Source: a virus. Taken from it: a DNA stretch of 43,120 nucleotides. Both the position numbers and the translations under genes were made by a program. Under the pieces are notes generated by a model. It ran no database searches. It had not been told where the DNA came from and saw only the letters and a list, made by a program, of their open reading frames with translations. Where the stretch lies: positions 1-43,120 of IMG/VR virus record IMGVR_UViG_3300048588_000035; one strand, written 5' to 3'. Positions 20,343 to 27,679 of the stretch are shown piece by piece; the first letter of the stretch is position 1, and each line of letters begins with the position of its first letter.

Positions 20343-20606
20343 ATGATGAAGTACATGCTTACTACAGTGGACAATCCATACGATCCACAAAAAGAGTTTG
20401 ATGAGTGGTATGATTTTGACCTCCGTATGGGATACAACACTGTCAATCTTCTTGCAAGATTTACTTATGATTCAGATGAGTTTAGTGATGAAATGAGATC
20501 GCAGGCTATTCAAACTGCTATCGATGAAGTCATTAAGCTCAATCCTATGGGTGTCCATCGTAAGGTTCCTTTCATCGAATCCAACAAAACGGTTGATGAT
20601 TCGTAG
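20343..20606 (+). CDS. Conserved small phage protein
   Basis: ATG at 20343 (a second follows at 20346). The 87-residue product begins MMKYMLTTVDNPYDPQKEFD, then EWYDFDLRMGYNTVNLLARF, SDEMRSQAIQTAIDEVIKLN and a charged tail. The TTVDNPYDP...F-x-EW--FD-RMGYNT pattern is a phage family that recurs near packaging genes; no function is known to me. It is the last gene before the noncoding gap that precedes the small terminase. Confidence 0.75.
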   Translation: MMKYMLTTVDNPYDPQKEFDEWYDFDLRMGYNTVNLLARFTYDSDEFSDEMRSQAIQTAIDEVIKLNPMGVHRKVPFIESNKTVDDS

Positions 20607-20881
20607 AAACAAATCATTAAGACCATCCAAAAGTTTCACATGAAACTATTTGGTTTGGATACAATTAAAACTCAAAGTTTCGGCATTCCAGGTTGCTGTG
20701 AAATTTTGAGAATAATTTGAAAGAATGTTGGCGAGAACATGAAACACAATAGGGGAGGGGGGTCTCGCAAAATATACCCCCCTTGTGCATCGCGCGGCCC
20801 CCAAAAAATGCCCCGGGGGACCAAAATTCTGAAGCAATCCTAACCATAACCCCTGAAGTACTCTCAGGAAGGGAGGATGAA
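20607..20881. other. Noncoding gap before the terminase: palindrome, G/C-tract hairpins, cos candidate
   Basis: No gene is supported here. A near-palindrome CCAAAAGTTTCA-CA-TGAAAC...TTGG (20627-20653) comes first. AGGGGGGT (20756-20763) pairs with ACCCCCCT (20776-20783), a perfect 8 bp with a 12-base loop. GGCCCCC near 20796 can pair with GGGGGACC near 20815. GC-rich structured DNA just upstream of the small terminase is the usual place of a cohesive-end site in HK97-like phages; GCGCGGCC near 20790 could be within an overhang, but I cannot define the cut. Confidence 0.5.
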
Positions 20882-21238
20882 GTGGCCGGAAGGCGTAAGG
20901 AACCCATCGACGAAACACCGACTAGACGTCAACGTCCGGCTACTACTCTCGAAGCCCGAGAGAATCAGCTGGTTTCGTTGGCTGTCGACCTCGCTGAGAA
21001 GCAACTCGCCGATGGTACCGCCTCCGCGCAGGTTATTACACACTACCTAAAGCTCGGTACAACTCGAGAGAAGCTTGAGCAGGAGAAGTTGGCTCGCGAG
21101 AACGAGCTTTTGAAGACTCGTACTGAGCGTGAAGCTTCTGCTACGCGCATTGAGCAGCTTTACGCTGAGGCTCTCAACGCTATGCGAGCTTATTCTGGAG
21201 TGGAGGTCCATAAGTCGGATGATGAAGACTTACAATGA
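20882..21238 (+). CDS. terS: Terminase small subunit
   Basis: GTG at 20882 with GGGAGG five bases before it; the frame extends to a TTG at 20783 through the hairpin region without a ribosome site. The 118-residue product has a basic N-terminus (AGRRKEPIDETPTRRQRPAT) and a helical body: ENQLVSLAVDLAEKQLADGT, ASAQVITHYLKLGTTREKLE, then a coiled coil (KLARENELLKTRTEREASAT) and EALNAMRAYSG. The TASAQVITHYLKLGTTRE core is typical of actinophage small terminases, which recognise the packaging site and recruit the large subunit. The likely site lies directly upstream. Confidence 0.8.
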   Translation: MAGRRKEPIDETPTRRQRPATTLEARENQLVSLAVDLAEKQLADGTASAQVITHYLKLGTTREKLEQEKLARENELLKTRTEREASATRIEQLYAEALNAMRAYSGVEVHKSDDEDLQ

Positions 21239-21626
21239 GCTTCGTAGACTAGAAACCTTCGAAGAACGTTACCGTTACCTCGCTCTAGGTGGTGAAGTCG
21301 GGGCTGAAACCTTCGGGTTTGATCGATGGATTAACCAAGCTTTCTATCGATCGACTGAATGGCGTCGCCTTAGACGTGATGTAATCTTGCGTGACAACGG
21401 TTGCGATCTTGGCGTAGAGGGTTACGAGATTCACGATCGAATTCTAGTTCATCACATGAATCCAATCACGGCAAGGCACATTGACGAAGTTGATGACCTT
21501 GTTTGGAACCCAGACTACCTGATCACAACCACTCACAGGACTCATAACGCGATTCACTACGGTGACGAGAGTCTTCTACCTAGAATCTTTGTACCTCGAT
21601 CCCGAGGCGACACCAAACTTTGGTAA
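21219..21626 (+). CDS. HNH endonuclease of the packaging module
   Basis: Start ATG at 21219 or 21222, overlapping the small terminase by about 20 bases; GGAGG at 21202-21206 is somewhat distant. The product is about 135 residues. It has RSTEWRRLRRDVILRDNGCD, LGVEGYEIHDRILVHHMNPI (the HH of the HNH core) and DYLITTTHRTHNAIHYGDES (the N...H part). HNH proteins of this kind beside the terminase genes assist cleavage at cos sites in HK97-like phages such as HK97 itself. All expected core residues are present, unlike in the 16255 protein. Confidence 0.85.
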   Translation: MMKTYNELRRLETFEERYRYLALGGEVGAETFGFDRWINQAFYRSTEWRRLRRDVILRDNGCDLGVEGYEIHDRILVHHMNPITARHIDEVDDLVWNPDYLITTTHRTHNAIHYGDESLLPRIFVPRSRGDTKLW

Positions 21627-21635
21627 GGAGCAGTC

Positions 21636-22202
21636 ATGGCTAACACACCTTTCAATCGAGAGCAGGCCGCTAAGCGCGCCGAGGCTAACAACACGAACCT
21701 TCACTATCTCTGCCAGAAGTGGACGCGACAGATCTTCGGTGCTCCTGCCGTTGGGGACGTTGATGGTGACCGAGATGCCGATGCTGTTGACGGCTGGAAG
21801 TCTGAGCCCGAGGAGTTCCGTCACTTTGGTGACCGTAACCCCCCTCGAGGTGTCCCTGTAGCATGGGGCGGTGGGGCTAAGGGGTTTGGCCACCGAGCTG
21901 TCTCCCTTGGCAACCGTAAGATCCGCTCCATCGACATCAACGGTAAGGTTGGAACCGTCGACCTTAGCTGGTTTGAGCGGAACTGGGGACTGAAGTACCT
22001 TGGTTGGTCTGAGACTATGAGTGGTCTCTACATTCCAAAGCCGGTGGTTGCTCCTGCTCCGACTAAGAAGTCGAATCTCCAGATTGCTAGAGAAGTAATT
22101 GCTGGAAAGTGGGGAGTTGGCGACGACCGAGTCAAGCGACTTCGTCGAGCTGGCTACAACCCAACCACCATTCAGAGTCTGGTCAACAAGCTTCTTGGCT
22201 GA
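21636..22202 (+). CDS. Endolysin: cysteine amidase/peptidase-like domain plus Cpl-7 (CW_7) wall-binding repeat
   Basis: ATG at 21636 behind AAGGAGCAGTC. The 188-residue product has an N-terminal domain with candidate catalytic Cys26 (NLHYLCQKWTRQIFG) and His86 (GFGHRAVSLG), a DxDGDxDAD segment (41-49) that could bind calcium, and RNWGLKYLGWSETMSG. The C-terminal 41 residues (IAREVIAGKWGVGDDRVKRL, then RAGYNPTTIQSLVNKLL) are a clear CW_7 repeat, which binds peptidoglycan. This is a typical actinophage endolysin. It is placed between packaging genes instead of next to the holin at 485; the small membrane protein at 24761 may be a second holin. Confidence 0.75.
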   Translation: MANTPFNREQAAKRAEANNTNLHYLCQKWTRQIFGAPAVGDVDGDRDADAVDGWKSEPEEFRHFGDRNPPRGVPVAWGGGAKGFGHRAVSLGNRKIRSIDINGKVGTVDLSWFERNWGLKYLGWSETMSGLYIPKPVVAPAPTKKSNLQIAREVIAGKWGVGDDRVKRLRRAGYNPTTIQSLVNKLLG

Positions 22203-22237
22203 CCGTCAAAATGGTAGTGAATCGTAGGAGGTGAGCC

Positions 22238-22657
22238 ATGGAGACAAGCATTCTTAAGAGTGTGAAGAAGGTCGTTGGAATCTCGGCAACAGATACGTCC
22301 TTCGATGAGGATATTCTGATGCACACCAACACCGCACTAGCAACGTTGAATCAGCTCGGCGTCGGCCCAGAAGGCGGAATCTCCGTTTACGACGATTCGG
22401 CTACTTGGGCTTCGGTGTTTGGTACTGATCAGCGTTATTCCGCAGTAAAGTCTTACGTGTACGCGAAGGTAAAGCTTCTCTTTGATCCCCCTACAACTTC
22501 ATTTCTTCTTGAAGCTTTGCAGGAGAATGTTCGAGAGATGGAGTGGCGCTTGAACACGGTTCGTGAGACCGATAACTTTGAACCCAACGAAACCGTTCTT
22601 GATGGTGGCGACGTTGAGTTTGATCCTTCCGGATCCGCTGATGGCGGAGCACCTTGA
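22238..22657 (+). CDS. Head-tail connector (gp6-like)
   Basis: ATG at 22238 behind AGGAGGTGAGCC. The 139-residue product has the helical pattern of gp6-like connectors: SILKSVKKVVGISATDTSFD, EDILMHTNTALATLNQLGVG, SAVKSYVYAKVKLLFDPPTT and VREMEWRLNTVRE, then an acidic tail. Such proteins form the ring below the portal that joins head and tail. The gene is separated from the other head genes by the receptor-binding protein, a membrane protein and the large terminase, which is an unusual order. Confidence 0.75.
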   Translation: METSILKSVKKVVGISATDTSFDEDILMHTNTALATLNQLGVGPEGGISVYDDSATWASVFGTDQRYSAVKSYVYAKVKLLFDPPTTSFLLEALQENVREMEWRLNTVRETDNFEPNETVLDGGDVEFDPSGSADGGAP

Positions 22658-22671
22658 TTTAGGAGACTGGA

Positions 22672-24435
22672 ATGGCTAAGACTACAATTCAGCTCCGTCG
22701 AGGTACGGAGCAACAGTGGATTGATGTTAATCCTGTCCTTCGCGCAGGCGAGGTCGGGGTAGAGATCGACCGAAACAAGTTCAAGATCGGCGACGGATTC
22801 CTTTCTTGGATCGATCTTCCGTACGCCGCCGGAGACATCGACACGGATGCTGTTCAGGCTCTGATCGACGCTGCTCTGCAGGATGCAGTTCTTGATGGTG
22901 TTCCTGGCCCCCCTGGCGACGATGGTGCTCCAGGTGCAGATGGTGCCGACGGGCTTTCTGCCTACCAGATTGCCTCGGCAAACGGGTTTGTTGGCACCGA
23001 AATCGAGTGGCTAGCTTCTCTCGTTGGCCCCCCAGGTGCTGACGGAGCTGATGGTGCCCCAGGTGCTGACGGAGCTGATGGTCCCCCAGGTGCTGACGGA
23101 GCTGATGGTGCAGATGGACTTTCCGCCTATCAGATTGCCGTAGCTAACGGCTTTGTCGGCGATGAGTCCGCGTGGCTCGCATCCCTACAAGGAGCAGATG
23201 GTGAGCAAGGTCCTCCTGGTAACGACGGTGCTCCTGGCAGCCCTGGCGCTGATGGTAATGACGGAGCTCCTGGCGCAGATGGTGCTGACGGTCCTCCCGG
23301 CCCTGGGGTAGCTGCTGGTGGTACTACTGGACAGATCCTCGCTAAGAACAGCAATACTGACTTTGACACCGAATGGGTCGATGCGCCTACTGGTGGTGGC
23401 CCTGGGGTAACCGACGGTGATAAAGGCGATGTCGTCGTTTCTGGATCTGGAACCGCGTGGACCGTAGACGTTGATGTTATTACAAACGCCAAACTTGCCA
23501 ATATGGTAGAATCAAGAATTAAGGGCCGAGCTTCTGGCGCCGGTACTGGCGACCCGGCCGATTTGACTGGAACTCAGGTAGCTGCGATTCTTCCAGATGC
23601 GGCCGCAGGGGTTAAAGGGCTCATTACTCCTCCAGGAGGAACCAGCACATTCCTTCGTGCGGATGGATCATTTGCTACTCCTGCTGGTGGTGGCGGGACC
23701 ACTTGGTATAAGGGAACTGCAGTACCAAGTTCTGGGTTGGGTGTTGACGGTGATTATTATGTTAAACATTATAATCTATCCGCAGAGAATACTCCGCTTA
23801 GTGAGTATAGTGCCATGGTATACCAAAAGATTTCAGGAACTTGGCATAGAGTAGGTACTCTAAATAAATTCCTAAGTGGTCTTGCTGCCGGAGGATTTGC
23901 TGATAGTTTTTCTTATTCGCAGGCTCCAGCTCTTACCCATTCGTCATGGGTTACACTTGGTACCCATGGCACCTCAGATTCTAGTAGTGTAACGTTTACT
24001 GGCGGCGCAGACCCGATCAACAAAACTCTTAGTATCTATACTGGTGGTCCTGCCGAAAGTCTGGCTCAGTTTACGCTAACAACAATGCCTGTTGGTGGCG
24101 GAGTTATGTTTGGTGCTGGATCGGCGTATGGGGTTCCTTATCCGTCGTTTATTGTTAATGCCGATGGGTCATGTACTGTATATTCTATAAGCGGGTTCAA
24201 TCGAGGAAACATCCCTACAGTTCAGGCTGGAGATCGTTTCTTCATTTATAATGGTTTTGGACACGCAGTCCTTGCAATTCTCAGATCATCTACGGTTCTT
24301 TGGGACGCTGCAGTAACGGGAACTTTCTGGGATCCAAGTTGGCCTGTACAGTATGGATCTATGTGTCTTCTAGGGGCATACAATACCCCGTCGGCCGGTA
24401 AAGTAACTCTAAATTTCTGGAGGATTAGGTCATGA
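22672..24435 (+). CDS. Receptor-binding/tail fibre protein with collagen-like repeats
   Basis: ATG at 22672 behind AGGAGACTGGA. The 587-residue product starts with an Mtd_N-like domain (TIQLRRGTEQQWIDVNPVLR, KFKIGDGFLSWIDLPYA). It continues with three Gly-X-Y collagen-like blocks (about residues 78-216), separated by two copies of a spacer of the form DGLSAYQIA-ANGFVG-E-WLASL. Then come a TTGQILAKNS-type fibre linker, an ADGSFATP-type trimer segment, and a C-terminal beta-rich domain of about 240 residues that is probably the receptor-binding tip. Collagen-like stretches form long trimeric rods in phage fibres. Its place before the large terminase is unusual. Confidence 0.8.
   Translation: MAKTTIQLRRGTEQQWIDVNPVLRAGEVGVEIDRNKFKIGDGFLSWIDLPYAAGDIDTDAVQALIDAALQDAVLDGVPGPPGDDGAPGADGADGLSAYQIASANGFVGTEIEWLASLVGPPGADGADGAPGADGADGPPGADGADGADGLSAYQIAVANGFVGDESAWLASLQGADGEQGPPGNDGAPGSPGADGNDGAPGADGADGPPGPGVAAGGTTGQILAKNSNTDFDTEWVDAPTGGGPGVTDGDKGDVVVSGSGTAWTVDVDVITNAKLANMVESRIKGRASGAGTGDPADLTGTQVAAILPDAAAGVKGLITPPGGTSTFLRADGSFATPAGGGGTTWYKGTAVPSSGLGVDGDYYVKHYNLSAENTPLSEYSAMVYQKISGTWHRVGTLNKFLSGLAAGGFADSFSYSQAPALTHSSWVTLGTHGTSDSSSVTFTGGADPINKTLSIYTGGPAESLAQFTLTTMPVGGGVMFGAGSAYGVPYPSFIVNADGSCTVYSISGFNRGNIPTVQAGDRFFIYNGFGHAVLAILRSSTVLWDAAVTGTFWDPSWPVQYGSMCLLGAYNTPSAGKVTLNFWRIRS
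23032..23112 (+). repeat. Three tandem 27-bp repeats in the collagen-like rod
   Basis: Units begin at 23032, 23059 and 23086 with CCAGGTGCTGACGGAGCTGA and differ only at their last bases. Each encodes nine residues, three Gly-X-Y triplets. The near identity suggests recent expansion, so the rod length may vary between phages. Confidence 0.85.
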
Positions 24436-24764
24436 CTGAGCCCACTTTTCAAGATCCGCCCTCGCTGCAAGAGGCGTTGGCTCAGATGCATGTCGTTGCG
24501 GATCAGGCCTTCGCCGAGATCGAAACTTTAAAGAGTCATCGCTCAACACTAGCTGCAGCCCGCGATATTCTTCTCGAATACCAGTTCGGTGCTCCGGACA
24601 CTCCGTCTTTCCCCGAGGTTCTGTCTCCAGTTCAGACCGCAGTACTGGCATACCGCGATTCAGGTATTGAAGATTCTGAGTGTGATCGTCACATCATGTG
24701 GATCAATGCCCGAGTCAATGAGATCAATGCCGTCGCCGGATTCGGCGCGGGGATCCTCCAGTGA
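24432..24764 (+). CDS. Small hypothetical protein following the fibre gene
   Basis: ATG at 24432 overlaps the fibre stop (ATGA). The 110-residue product is helical and acidic: SLQEALAQMHVVADQAFAEI, HRSTLAAARDILLEYQFGA, SPVQTAVLAYRDSGIEDSEC and WINARVNEINAVAGFGAGIL. It has no membrane segment. Translational coupling to the fibre suggests a fibre chaperone or a fibre-attached partner, by position only. I do not recognise the family. Confidence 0.65.
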   Translation: MTEPTFQDPPSLQEALAQMHVVADQAFAEIETLKSHRSTLAAARDILLEYQFGAPDTPSFPEVLSPVQTAVLAYRDSGIEDSECDRHIMWINARVNEINAVAGFGAGILQ

Positions 24765-24991
24765 TCTCCTCGTCGACCTGGGCTATCTGGCTCGGTCTGA
24801 TCGTCGCTTCGTTCGGTGTTCTTGAGGGTATTGCTCTATTCAACAAGAAGTCTGGAGACACCCTCAGCGAGAACACTCGCAAGTGGATTGGGCTGAAAGA
24901 AAACGGGTTCAAGCGTGTAGCTGGAGCATCCGTATTTGCTGGATCGATTCTTGGTCTGGCCGCGTGGTTTGTGGTTCATATTCTAGAGTAA
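24761..24991 (+). CDS. Two-pass membrane protein, candidate second holin
   Basis: GTG at 24761 overlaps the previous stop (GTGA). The 76-residue product has two hydrophobic segments, at about residues 6-27 (TWAIWLGLIVASFGVLEGIA) and 54-75 (GASVFAGSILGLAAWFVVHI), with a basic stretch between them (RKWIGLKENGFKR). The TWAIWLGLIVASFGVLE start resembles small actinophage membrane proteins, some of which are called holins. It is 2.5 kb downstream of the endolysin in the same direction, so a role in lysis is plausible. A membrane factor for virion release or entry cannot be excluded. Confidence 0.65.
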   Translation: MISSSTWAIWLGLIVASFGVLEGIALFNKKSGDTLSENTRKWIGLKENGFKRVAGASVFAGSILGLAAWFVVHILE

Positions 24992-25001
24992 GGAGGTGAA
25001 C

Positions 25002-25502
25002 ATGAACGAGGTTGACGACGTTCTAGCCCATTACGGCATCAAAGGCATGAAGTGGGGTGTACGTAGAGATCGTAGCGGATCTTCTGGTTCTGACTCTGGG
25101 CGTAAGATGCTCAAGGTAAAGATCGGAAAGTCTAAGGCCGAAAAGATGGCTATTAAGACTAAGAATCAGACCGACGATCATAAGGAATTTGCGGCCCTAG
25201 CGATTAAGGCAAAGAAGTATGGCGTTTCTAGCCTTACTAACAAAGAGCTTTCTACATATTTGACTCGTATGGACCTCAATGTTCGCTACGCAAAGCACAA
25301 CCCAAAGAAGAAGAACCCGGCCGTCGAAATTGTTAAGGATCTCCTTGTCTCAGCAGGAAAGAAGAAGGCTGCCGAGCTTCTAGCAGATCCGAAGAAGGCT
25401 AAGGATCTTTTCGAAATGGTCGCTAATATTGATTCTGGTAAGCACGCAGGAAAGAAGCTTAAGGTGGCTGGAAAGCTTGCTGGTCGCCACACCAAGCCTT
25501 AG
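25002..25502 (+). CDS. Basic protein with HYGIKGMKWGVR N-terminal segment
   Basis: ATG at 25002 with AGGAGG five bases before it; a GTG at 24996 falls inside that ribosome site. The 166-residue product starts MNEVDDVLAHYGIKGMKWGV and is then lysine-rich and helical (AIKTKNQTDDHKEFAALAIK, ELLADPKKAKDLFEMVANID), ending in a basic tail. The HYGIKGMKWGVR segment recurs at the N-termini of many proteins in the head modules of Gram-positive and actinobacterial phages. Its role is not known to me. A related segment occurs at 27258 and in the polymerase-like protein at 17663. The strong positive charge suggests DNA contact, perhaps inside the head. Confidence 0.7.
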   Translation: MNEVDDVLAHYGIKGMKWGVRRDRSGSSGSDSGRKMLKVKIGKSKAEKMAIKTKNQTDDHKEFAALAIKAKKYGVSSLTNKELSTYLTRMDLNVRYAKHNPKKKNPAVEIVKDLLVSAGKKKAAELLADPKKAKDLFEMVANIDSGKHAGKKLKVAGKLAGRHTKP

Positions 25503-25515
25503 AAAGGAGGGTTAG

Positions 25516-27261
25516 ATGACGCTGTCGAACAAGGCTACACCGATTTATTACGGTATGTTCCGTGATGCGGTGCTTCGTGGTGATATTCCCGTCAATCGGG
25601 AGATTGCTATGGAGATGAATCGTATCGACATGCTCATTGCCGACCCAAATTTCTATTACGATGATGAAGCCATCGACGGTTTCATTCTCTACTGCGAAAA
25701 CGAGCTAACCCTAACCGATGGCTCAGACCTCTTTCTTCTAGATTCGTTCAAGCTATGGGCTGAACAGCTTCTAGCTTGGTTTTACTTTGTTGAACGCACC
25801 GTCTGGGAGCCAGGCGAACCCGGTAAGCCAGGGGGATATGTCAACAAAGTAATCAAGAAGCGTCTGACTACTAAGCAATATTTGATCGTTGCTCGTGGTG
25901 CGGCAAAGTCGATGTATGCTTACTGCATTCAAAGTTATTTTCTGAATGTGGATACTTCAACGACGCATCAGATCACCACAGCACCAACAATGAAGCAGGC
26001 CGAAGAGGTCATGTCGCCGTTTCGAACGGCTATCACGCGTGCGCGCGGGCCGCTATTCAAGTTCCTAACTGAAGGGTCGCTTCAAAACACGACTGGCTCT
26101 CGCGCAATGCGCGTAAAGCTAGCCTCTACAAAGAAGGGCATTGAGAATTTTCTCACTGGATCCCTTCTTGAGATTCGCCCAATGACAATCAACAAACTTC
26201 AGGGTCTGAGACCTAAGGTTTCTACCATTGATGAATGGCTGTCGGGTGATCTAAGAGAGGATGTTGTTGGTGCTATTGAGCAGGGTGCATCTAAGCTTGA
26301 CGATTACGTTATTGTGGCTATCAGTTCTGAAGGTACAGTACGTAATGGCTCGGGTGATACGATCAAACTAGAGCTTATGGAAATTTTGAAGGGCGAGTAC
26401 TACGCTCCTCATATTTCAATCTTCCATTACAAGCTTGACGAGATTGAAGAAGTAGCTAACCCCGAAATGTGGGTCAAAGCCAACCCAAATCTTGGTCTTA
26501 CCGTAACTTATGAGACCTATCAACTTGATGTTGAGCGTGCCGAGAAGGCTCCCGCTGCTCGTAATGATATTTTGGCTAAGCGCTTTGGTATTCCCATGGA
26601 GGGTTACACATATTTCTTCACTTACGAAGAAACCATTCCTCATCGTAGGCGCGATTTCGAAGATCTTCCTTGTAGCATGGGCGCTGACCTGTCACAAGGT
26701 GATGACTTCTGTGCTTTTACGTTTATATTTCCACTTTCCAATGGGAAGTTTGGGATTAAGACTAGAAGTTACATTACTACTCTAACTTTGCATAAACTTC
26801 CAGGCGCAATGCGCATGAAGTATGAAGAGTTTCTCAACGAGGGAAGTCTACAGGTCCTCGAAGGAACTGTTCTCGACATGATGGAAGTTTATGATGATCT
26901 CGAGCAGTTTATTCTAGCTAAGAAGTACGATGTTCGGGCCTTTGGTTATGATCCTTACAATGCTAAAGAGTTTGTAACTCGTTGGGAGCAAGAAAACGGC
27001 CCATTTGGTATTGAGAAGGTCATCCAGGGAGCTCGAACAGAGTCCGTTCCTCTTGGGGAATTGAAAACTCTTAGCGAAGAGCGGATGTTGTTGTTTGATC
27101 AGTCATTGATGTCGTTTGCAATGGGTAACGCGATTACTCTTGAAGACACTAATGGTAACCGTAAGCTTCTTAAGAAGCGATACGATGAAAAGATTGACAA
27201 CGTAGCCGCTATGATGGACGCTTGGGTCGCCTACAAGCTGAACAAGGAGGCATTCGAATGA
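25516..27261 (+). CDS. terL: Terminase large subunit
   Basis: ATG at 25516 behind AAAGGAGGGTTAG. The 581-residue product is an HK97-type large terminase: Walker A-like VARGAAKS (K131), Walker B STIDEW (D239, E240), a coupling region near VIVAISSEGTV, and a nuclease domain with GADLSQGDD (D391), FGYDPYN and a terminal MMDAWVAYKL. The ATPase drives DNA into the head and the nuclease cuts the concatemer. The length is normal for the family. The stop overlaps the next start (ATGA), so the 27258 protein is translationally coupled to it. Confidence 0.9.
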   Translation: MTLSNKATPIYYGMFRDAVLRGDIPVNREIAMEMNRIDMLIADPNFYYDDEAIDGFILYCENELTLTDGSDLFLLDSFKLWAEQLLAWFYFVERTVWEPGEPGKPGGYVNKVIKKRLTTKQYLIVARGAAKSMYAYCIQSYFLNVDTSTTHQITTAPTMKQAEEVMSPFRTAITRARGPLFKFLTEGSLQNTTGSRAMRVKLASTKKGIENFLTGSLLEIRPMTINKLQGLRPKVSTIDEWLSGDLREDVVGAIEQGASKLDDYVIVAISSEGTVRNGSGDTIKLELMEILKGEYYAPHISIFHYKLDEIEEVANPEMWVKANPNLGLTVTYETYQLDVERAEKAPAARNDILAKRFGIPMEGYTYFFTYEETIPHRRRDFEDLPCSMGADLSQGDDFCAFTFIFPLSNGKFGIKTRSYITTLTLHKLPGAMRMKYEEFLNEGSLQVLEGTVLDMMEVYDDLEQFILAKKYDVRAFGYDPYNAKEFVTRWEQENGPFGIEKVIQGARTESVPLGELKTLSEERMLLFDQSLMSFAMGNAITLEDTNGNRKLLKKRYDEKIDNVAAMMDAWVAYKLNKEAFE

Positions 27262-27650
27262 TTCTAGGCCAATCAGATAAGCCCTCCATTGATGAACTTA
27301 TTCACTATGGAACTAAGGGTATGAAGTGGGGCGTTCGTAAGCAGCGTTCTGCAGAAAAGCGAGCTGCGCGTGGCGATAAGCTTCGCCGCAAGAAAGCTCC
27401 TAATACTAGAGCATTTGTTCGAAACGGTTCCGCCTGGCTGGCTGCAAATGCAGCTCTTATGGGCGTAACTGTTGGGGCGGTTGCTTTGGCAGTACCATCT
27501 GGTGGCGTTTCGGCTGGGTTTGTTCTTCCTGCTTGGACTGCCGCCGTAGCAACGGGCGCTCAAGTTGGATCGGTAATCGCAACCGGTGCTGCAGGAACAC
27601 AAACTATTCGTGATATTCGAGCCATTAGAGCTTCAAAGAAAAAGGGATAG
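27258..27650 (+). CDS. Membrane-type protein with HYGTKGMKWGVR segment
   Basis: ATG at 27258 with AAGGAGG seven bases before it. The 130-residue product starts with an acidic stretch, then LIHYGTKGMKWGVRKQRSAE, a strongly basic region (KRAARGDKLRRKKAPNTRA) and two or three hydrophobic segments (AWLAANAALMGVTVGAVALA, VLPAWTAAVATGAQVGSVIA), ending RAIRASKKKG. The tag-like segment matches the 25002 protein. A hydrophobic head-module protein with this tag could be an ejected pore or pilot protein, but this is only inference. It lies between the terminase and the portal. Confidence 0.65.
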   Translation: MILGQSDKPSIDELIHYGTKGMKWGVRKQRSAEKRAARGDKLRRKKAPNTRAFVRNGSAWLAANAALMGVTVGAVALAVPSGGVSAGFVLPAWTAAVATGAQVGSVIATGAAGTQTIRDIRAIRASKKKG

Positions 27651-27679
27651 TGTTAACTATTTTTGAGAGGAGGTGACTA

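Noticed and set aside
20783-20881. Upstream extension of the small terminase
   Set aside because: The frame is open to a TTG at 20783, but this would translate the hairpin region; the GTG at 20882 has GGGAGG at the right distance.
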